Source: Cyclostephanos tholiformis | Taxonomy: Eukaryota; Bacillariophyta; Thalassiosirophyceae; Thalassiosirales; Thalassiosiraceae | Length of the DNA: 21,710 nucleotides | Direction of reading: 5' to 3' | Assembly: GCA_036939975.1 (NCBI GenBank) | Contig: JALLPB010000150.1 | Location: 1 to 21,710, forward strand | Part shown: positions 18,701-21,710 of the stretch, piece by piece | How the letters are laid out: every line of letters starts with the position of its first letter | How positions within the stretch are numbered: the stretch's first letter is position 1 | Program-made: the position numbers and the translations under genes | Notes under the pieces: model-generated | What the model saw: the letters and a program-made list of their open reading frames with translations, nothing else | Told to the model about the DNA's origin: nothing | The model's database searches: none

Positions 18701-20659
18701 TATCAACCGTCTGGCCAACGGCATCAACAGCCTATGACCAAGAAGAATTATCATCAAAAGAGCAATGCGGTGTCATCACACTACACCGATTCCACTGCCG
18801 AGACAACAGCGGATGTTACGACCATACCAGAGGGAAGCACCGATTCCTCTCCAAATCGTGGTATGCTAAACAATAATTCATCAAGGATGTCTAACAACTT
18901 AGTAGCTCAAAGAGTCTCGCCATCACCGCCGAATCGTTATTCTAAGGCACATCATCATGACAATTCCTTGGTCATGCCGCCCATCGTTGAGCAGGGTGTT
19001 TCCCCTTCTCTACAAACTCAAACGGTTACGAAATCAGTGGCAGATTTAATCGCACGGATCAATGCGGTCAGTAGGTCCAATCCCGCGGAGGCCTTGGCTG
19101 AGATTGACTTTATCATCAAAAAGGAGGGTGGCGGTTATGGCAATGATCGTCGCATTGTCGGAGGTCGTCGCAGTGGCGTTTGCGAATCTGCCATCATGGC
19201 TCCTCAAGAGGTACATCGAAATGAGCCTAATGATCATCAAGTCATGGAAGGTCATCGCCGTGGCAATGATACACCCGCCAGCATGGCTCCTCAAGGGGTA
19301 TCTCGATGTGGACCCGCCCCTGCGGTTGCCCCCGCACCGTCAAAGATCGTAAGAAATAATCCAAAAAGTCGCCCCTCTGGTAAAGACTTCTTTCCAGACG
19401 AAGATGCCCAATCCATTGATCGTGAAAAGTTTGCTCGTGGCGTTGCTGTCACGCGGTTGAGTGATGAAGATTACGAGGACCAGGACGACGACGATGACAG
19501 TTTATTGTCGTCTGATGATTCCACCGTCTCCTCAATGACCAACCCGACTTATCAGTCCGTTCTATCCCAAAAAGTTTCTCAGCACAAAGCAGCTATATCA
19601 ACAGGCGTGAATACTAATCCAACCCCATCAACTATTCCCGCCATTACTGAAACGACTAATCCACCCTCTCTACCCAAGCCAAGCAAGACGCTACCATCAA
19701 CTGCGTCCGATATTGAATCTCACTACAACGATACTCGGCAACAGCGGCAACATCCAATGCTGACGCAGTTTCAACGAAATTCGACACCAACAAATGCACG
19801 TGTTCCAACGCTTCAAAGTGGCATCACCGAAAAAACCAATGCTGAGAGTAGGAATACCGTGCGACGATCGAATGAGGAGAGGAAGCAGTGGCCATTCACA
19901 AACACCATCCCCGCAGGGCAGAACTATACCGTTGACAACAATAATATGGCACGTGATCAGAGAACCACTAAAGAAAAATCATCTCACTTACAAGTAGGAA
20001 ATAAATACAGCCGGGATAAGCTGCCAACGCAAGTAACAGCCCCTAAAGACAACATGCTCACAGAGCCAAAGACGATGGACTTTCCCGAAATCATGATGGT
20101 CGTTTCCGACGCGTTCGCCGACGTTGACATCAACCTTGAGGCGGTAGCAACAACGACGACAGACCCCTCTACGAGTCTCAGTCGGACACGTCCCAAAGTC
20201 CCTGTGTTGCAATCATTTGAGTCGAAGGAAAGCACGTCTGAACCTCCACTGCCAATATTCCATCATCGTCAGCATCCCTCATTAGCGTGTTCTGCGTCGC
20301 TCCAGGAGACGATATCAGAAGCATTTTCAGATGTCGATATTGGCTTCGGAGAAGAAAAGACCATCAGTGAGCGTCGAAAGCAACTGGAATACCTCTCTAA
20401 GTCCTGGGTGGACGAGAAAAAATCCCGTATGCACGAGAGCAGCAAGGCAAGATCAGCTTTCTTTGCATCCAAAAACAAGCCCGAAGAAAAAATATCTAAG
20501 TCAGAGATTTTTGCTGGCTCTTCTTGGGTCAGAGAAAGCTTACAGAGTCCTCAAGTAAAAACCGCCAACAAGAAGAAGAAAGAGGAGCCAGCGATTCGTT
20601 TGAAGGGAAACAAAAATCTTGCGCAGAAATTCGCTCGTCTTGTAAATGCTTTTGAATGA
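15719..20659 (+). CDS. Large Gln-rich, mostly disordered protein of unknown function with tandem repeats
   Basis: One uninterrupted exon of 1646 residues from the first in-frame ATG. The frame is open further upstream, but only with a GTG at 15638. I do not recognise the protein. In order it shows a polyPro-polyGln run at about residues 42-60 and a polyGly stretch near 100-120. A Gln-, Met- and Arg-rich likely coiled coil (about 130-180) is followed by long Gln/His/Ser-rich sequence. Three tandem repeats at 637-887 start with SIEDRWMNNRRNN and end with RLWDEQERLR. A helical-looking segment from about 1106 reads SVADLIARINAV then NPAEALAEID. An acidic run DDDDD lies near 1255, close to SSMTNPTYQS. 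Two copies of S-[DE]-A-F-[AS]-DVDI occur near 1463 and 1533. The Lys-rich tail ends LAQKFARLVNAFE. No enzyme motif or membrane segment is seen. A scaffold or regulatory role is possible but unproven. This kind of protein is frequent in diatoms. Confidence 0.85.
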   Translation: MTRSTGVSQGGGGVSERGRRIDDIRQLQQDRRRQALSPQPVPPPPPPQQQQQQQQQQKQQGQGQNQCEYDVDEMVSQMHRPGDYLSDANTISSSTFSGGGRSGGGGVGGGGGGAPTSSTIIMSPATSTRSMQSRRKNMMKRRIEMRRMNEERLQQEKMILQQQQLPQQSQTDAPHAHQPRHSSAREANHYPQPDTYRPNQSQQQNHHLVRGVDQQHNWGDYNSNSDQNQARAMHVQRQHFSPQESQPQLQNKPDQYWNAQQSYQHPHRAQLQQLPQQYQLQQQSQHQYSKEQAAHLILLSPPMLQRTGEPRYYKATHQYNVGEGEGPSIEVIRPDGCVQYSVESKIPGETNNYQVYNESELERSGIIRDCRPSAQLQQQQHQQPGSTATIGRWKNNDAPSDEEWHGENHPSDGWHGYDSPCGGAGSNNEIVDERIRLWGRNRYNHQPQQQHAQFHLQSQKPSHSKSQTGQMQHQQPHPGRIARHDAKSQSYWKTNAFGHEDVMKNPSSMAPPTEVDSVMRHRPHQMQSRSQSHQHTQDCNQLHDKNQYQSQKQAIWTKNEAQKFEIAPGLAEKVQGQVSRGRNRQPVLHQRQQQDEDTVSVASIRKVWVEKTNSLMEQQQQQALRLAQQRRRQQKQSIEDRWMNNRRNNTIRSMPPPVKRDYTLQQHELENQGYQSEGELQSNSRSKHDGEYQSQDLDAITPKDARNRLWDEQERLRPKKSIEDRWMNNRRNNTVRSMPPPEKRDYTPQQHELETQGYQSEGELQSNSRSNHDGDYQSQDLDAISPKDARNRLWDEQERLRQKKSIEDRWMNNRRNNFNTVRSMPPPEKRDYSPQQHKLETQGYQSEGELQSNSRSKHDGEYQSQDPDAITPKDARNRLWDEQERLRAVLPKNETFKRNDIEGRWLEHRTERENFSNDPSSNSHFPGGLSSPGNRSGSSLNSRFKSKFVHAAALATHQQLAIVENDDMHRPYQSQESQWHHQHQQQLYDKSQHRYQPSGQRHQQPMTKKNYHQKSNAVSSHYTDSTAETTADVTTIPEGSTDSSPNRGMLNNNSSRMSNNLVAQRVSPSPPNRYSKAHHHDNSLVMPPIVEQGVSPSLQTQTVTKSVADLIARINAVSRSNPAEALAEIDFIIKKEGGGYGNDRRIVGGRRSGVCESAIMAPQEVHRNEPNDHQVMEGHRRGNDTPASMAPQGVSRCGPAPAVAPAPSKIVRNNPKSRPSGKDFFPDEDAQSIDREKFARGVAVTRLSDEDYEDQDDDDDSLLSSDDSTVSSMTNPTYQSVLSQKVSQHKAAISTGVNTNPTPSTIPAITETTNPPSLPKPSKTLPSTASDIESHYNDTRQQRQHPMLTQFQRNSTPTNARVPTLQSGITEKTNAESRNTVRRSNEERKQWPFTNTIPAGQNYTVDNNNMARDQRTTKEKSSHLQVGNKYSRDKLPTQVTAPKDNMLTEPKTMDFPEIMMVVSDAFADVDINLEAVATTTTDPSTSLSRTRPKVPVLQSFESKESTSEPPLPIFHHRQHPSLACSASLQETISEAFSDVDIGFGEEKTISERRKQLEYLSKSWVDEKKSRMHESSKARSAFFASKNKPEEKISKSEIFAGSSWVRESLQSPQVKTANKKKKEEPAIRLKGNKNLAQKFARLVNAFE
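15860..15898 (+). repeat. CAG/CAA repeat encoding polyglutamine
   Basis: Six CAG codons in a row are followed by a CAA/CAG mixture and one AAA. The run encodes ten Gln, one Lys and two Gln. It directly follows six CCN proline codons. The interruptions by CAA would slow slippage at the 3' half, while the pure CAG part at 15860-15877 could vary in length between strains. Confidence 0.9.
17627..18379 (+). repeat. Three in-frame tandem repeats of about 252 bp
   Basis: Unit 1 is 17627-17878, unit 2 is 17879-18130 and unit 3 is 18131-18379. The first two are exactly 84 codons. The third has a two-codon insertion (Phe-Asn) after RRNN and ends three codons short, giving 83. Each unit starts SIEDRWMNNRRNN, passes RSMPPP, then GYQSEGELQSNSRS, and ends DARNRLWDEQERLR. 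The DNA copies differ at only a few positions per hundred bases, which suggests recent duplication or ongoing homogenisation. A diverged relative of the repeat end, KVWVEKTNSLMEQQ, precedes unit 1. Confidence 0.95.
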
Positions 20660-20925
20660 TGCCGCGATACTCTTCACTCTCATCGGAGATCAGTAGTGTG
20701 GGCAGAGCTTCACACAAACTCAGAGGAGGAGGCCACACTTTTGCCACTTCAGAATTCAATTCAATCATGGATACAATTATATAAAATACATCAGTGCATT
20801 CAATTTTATCGGATCGACAATTATTACGCAGACAGGGCATGATCTAGGCTTTTTAACGTTCATCGAGTACTGAAATTGCGAACTTCTCCTCCCTGAATAT
20901 TGGGTAGCGTCTCTTGGCCCATTTT
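20660..20925. other. Spacer between convergent genes
   Basis: These 266 bp lie between the stop of the Gln-rich protein gene and the stop of the NFU gene on the other strand. It is AT-rich in the middle, with ATTCAATTCAATCATGG near 20753-20769 and a second ATTCAATTTT near 20798. It presumably holds both 3' UTRs. No gene or RNA was recognised. Confidence 0.4.
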
Positions 20926-21710
20926 TCACACCCACTCAACCCTCAAACCTGAAATCATGAAATGTCGTTGTAACCTCTGAGCGATTTCCAGCTTGACGCT
21001 ATTCAGCGACGCGGCCGCCCCTTCCATCTTCAATGTAATCGTCGGTTGTAGGCCGCCCTCCCCCGTAATACTCCTCACGTTGATCGTGCCCCCCGCCACC
21101 TGCAGGAATGGTCGGACCGTATCTAAAACCACATTGATCTGCTCCTCGTTCAGGTCCGGAGTATCCGGGAGGGATTGCACGACCTCTTGGATTTCGGGAA
21201 TCCGTTCCCTAAGCTTACGCTCGAGGCCCATTTTCATCGTTTGGGTGGAACTCGGACATGTTCCGCACGCTCCCTTCGATTTTTATTTTCGATGGATGGT
21301 TGACAAATAAATATATAATAAGTATAACATATAACAGTGAGAGAGGGGAGATGATCACCAAACACGCCCGAAAAAGAAGGCACCGACTTTGCGTATACAC
21401 TAAAATAGGGACACCTGCAACTCAAGCCTAACAACCGGTCCGTCGATCTTGCTGATGGCAATGTTCCCCCCATCCTGTAACAAATAGGGACGCATTTCCT
21501 CCAATACCATGTCGACATTTTCCCACGTGAGTTCGAGGGTTCATCTTTTGAGGGCTGTCTCCACCTTCACCATCATAGCTCAGGCGCGGTGAAAGCAAGT
21601 CCCCTCTTTCCCTTGGTCTTCTTGGCCATGATGACGACGATGAGGAGCGGCGTTGCGGGGGGTGATGGATGTGTATTAAATTTGTGTTGGCTTTACACAA
21701 ATTTGTGCAG
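20926..21710 (-). CDS. NFU-type iron-sulfur cluster scaffold with two NifU domains, 5' part frame-broken and cut by the window edge
   Basis: Two exons are supported on the minus strand. One ends at donor 21415 (LELQ), the intron is 21414-21274, and the last exon is 21273-20926. The supported part is 157 residues counted from position 21540. The first NifU domain starts [19 protein letters not shown], has the QDGGN motif and the cluster-binding C45-G-T-C48 within GACGTCPSS, and continues [16 protein letters not shown]. The second domain, from about [16 protein letters not shown] with VAGGT, has no CxxC (GAAASLNS instead). This CxxC-then-degenerate pair is the pattern of plastid NFU1-3 proteins, which receive clusters from the SUF scaffold and hand them on. 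Upstream of 21540 the frame meets TGA at 21543-21541. A neighbouring frame, ending [13 protein letters not shown], is open to the window edge and looks like the transit-peptide part. The gene therefore seems shifted by one base there (see findings). Confidence 0.85.

Noticed and set aside
20926..21237. NFU protein starting at the ATG at 21237
   Set aside because: This would drop the CxxC and the first domain, which are clearly encoded just upstream and joined by a good intron.

Overview
This is a piece of nuclear DNA from a eukaryote with short GT-AG introns (76 to 163 nt). It is most likely from a diatom or a close stramenopile, probably a centric diatom. The reasons are the two-domain plastid-style NFU protein, a very long Gln/Ser-rich protein of a type common in diatoms, the dense gene packing, and TAGGTAC/GTACCTA-type strings in several upstream regions. 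The species cannot be fixed from the sequence alone.

Layout from left to right. (1) 435-5747, plus strand, six exons: a 1581-residue secretory-pathway protein of the EDEM type (glycoside hydrolase 47 mannosidase plus PA domain). It carries, in addition, an N-terminal MRH lectin domain like that of OS-9/Yos9. (2) 6565-9607, plus strand, three exons: a 926-residue chromatin-reader-like protein with a PHD finger followed by an extended PHD finger. (3) 9717-10954, minus strand, four exons including a 20-nt microexon: a short-chain dehydrogenase of the tropinone-reductase-like type with a signal peptide. (4) 11302-11688, plus strand: a single-exon ubiquitin-ribosomal protein eL40 fusion, divergent from the dehydrogenase across a 347-bp promoter region. 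(5) 11689-15718: about 4 kb without a convincing gene, holding one stretch that looks like a decayed ORF. (6) 15719-20659, plus strand: a 1646-residue Gln-rich, mostly disordered protein of unknown function with three near-identical 84-residue tandem repeats. (7) 20926-21710, minus strand, running off the right edge: an NFU-type iron-sulfur scaffold with two NifU domains, and an apparent one-base frame break just before its first domain.

The genes do not form a pathway. This is an ordinary mixed nuclear neighbourhood. The most interesting item is gene 1, where a sugar-binding domain of the kind that reads trimmed N-glycans in ER-associated degradation appears to be fused to the mannosidase that does the trimming. 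All exon structures were deduced by hand from splice-site consensus, reading phase and family conservation. No alignment or transcript data were available.
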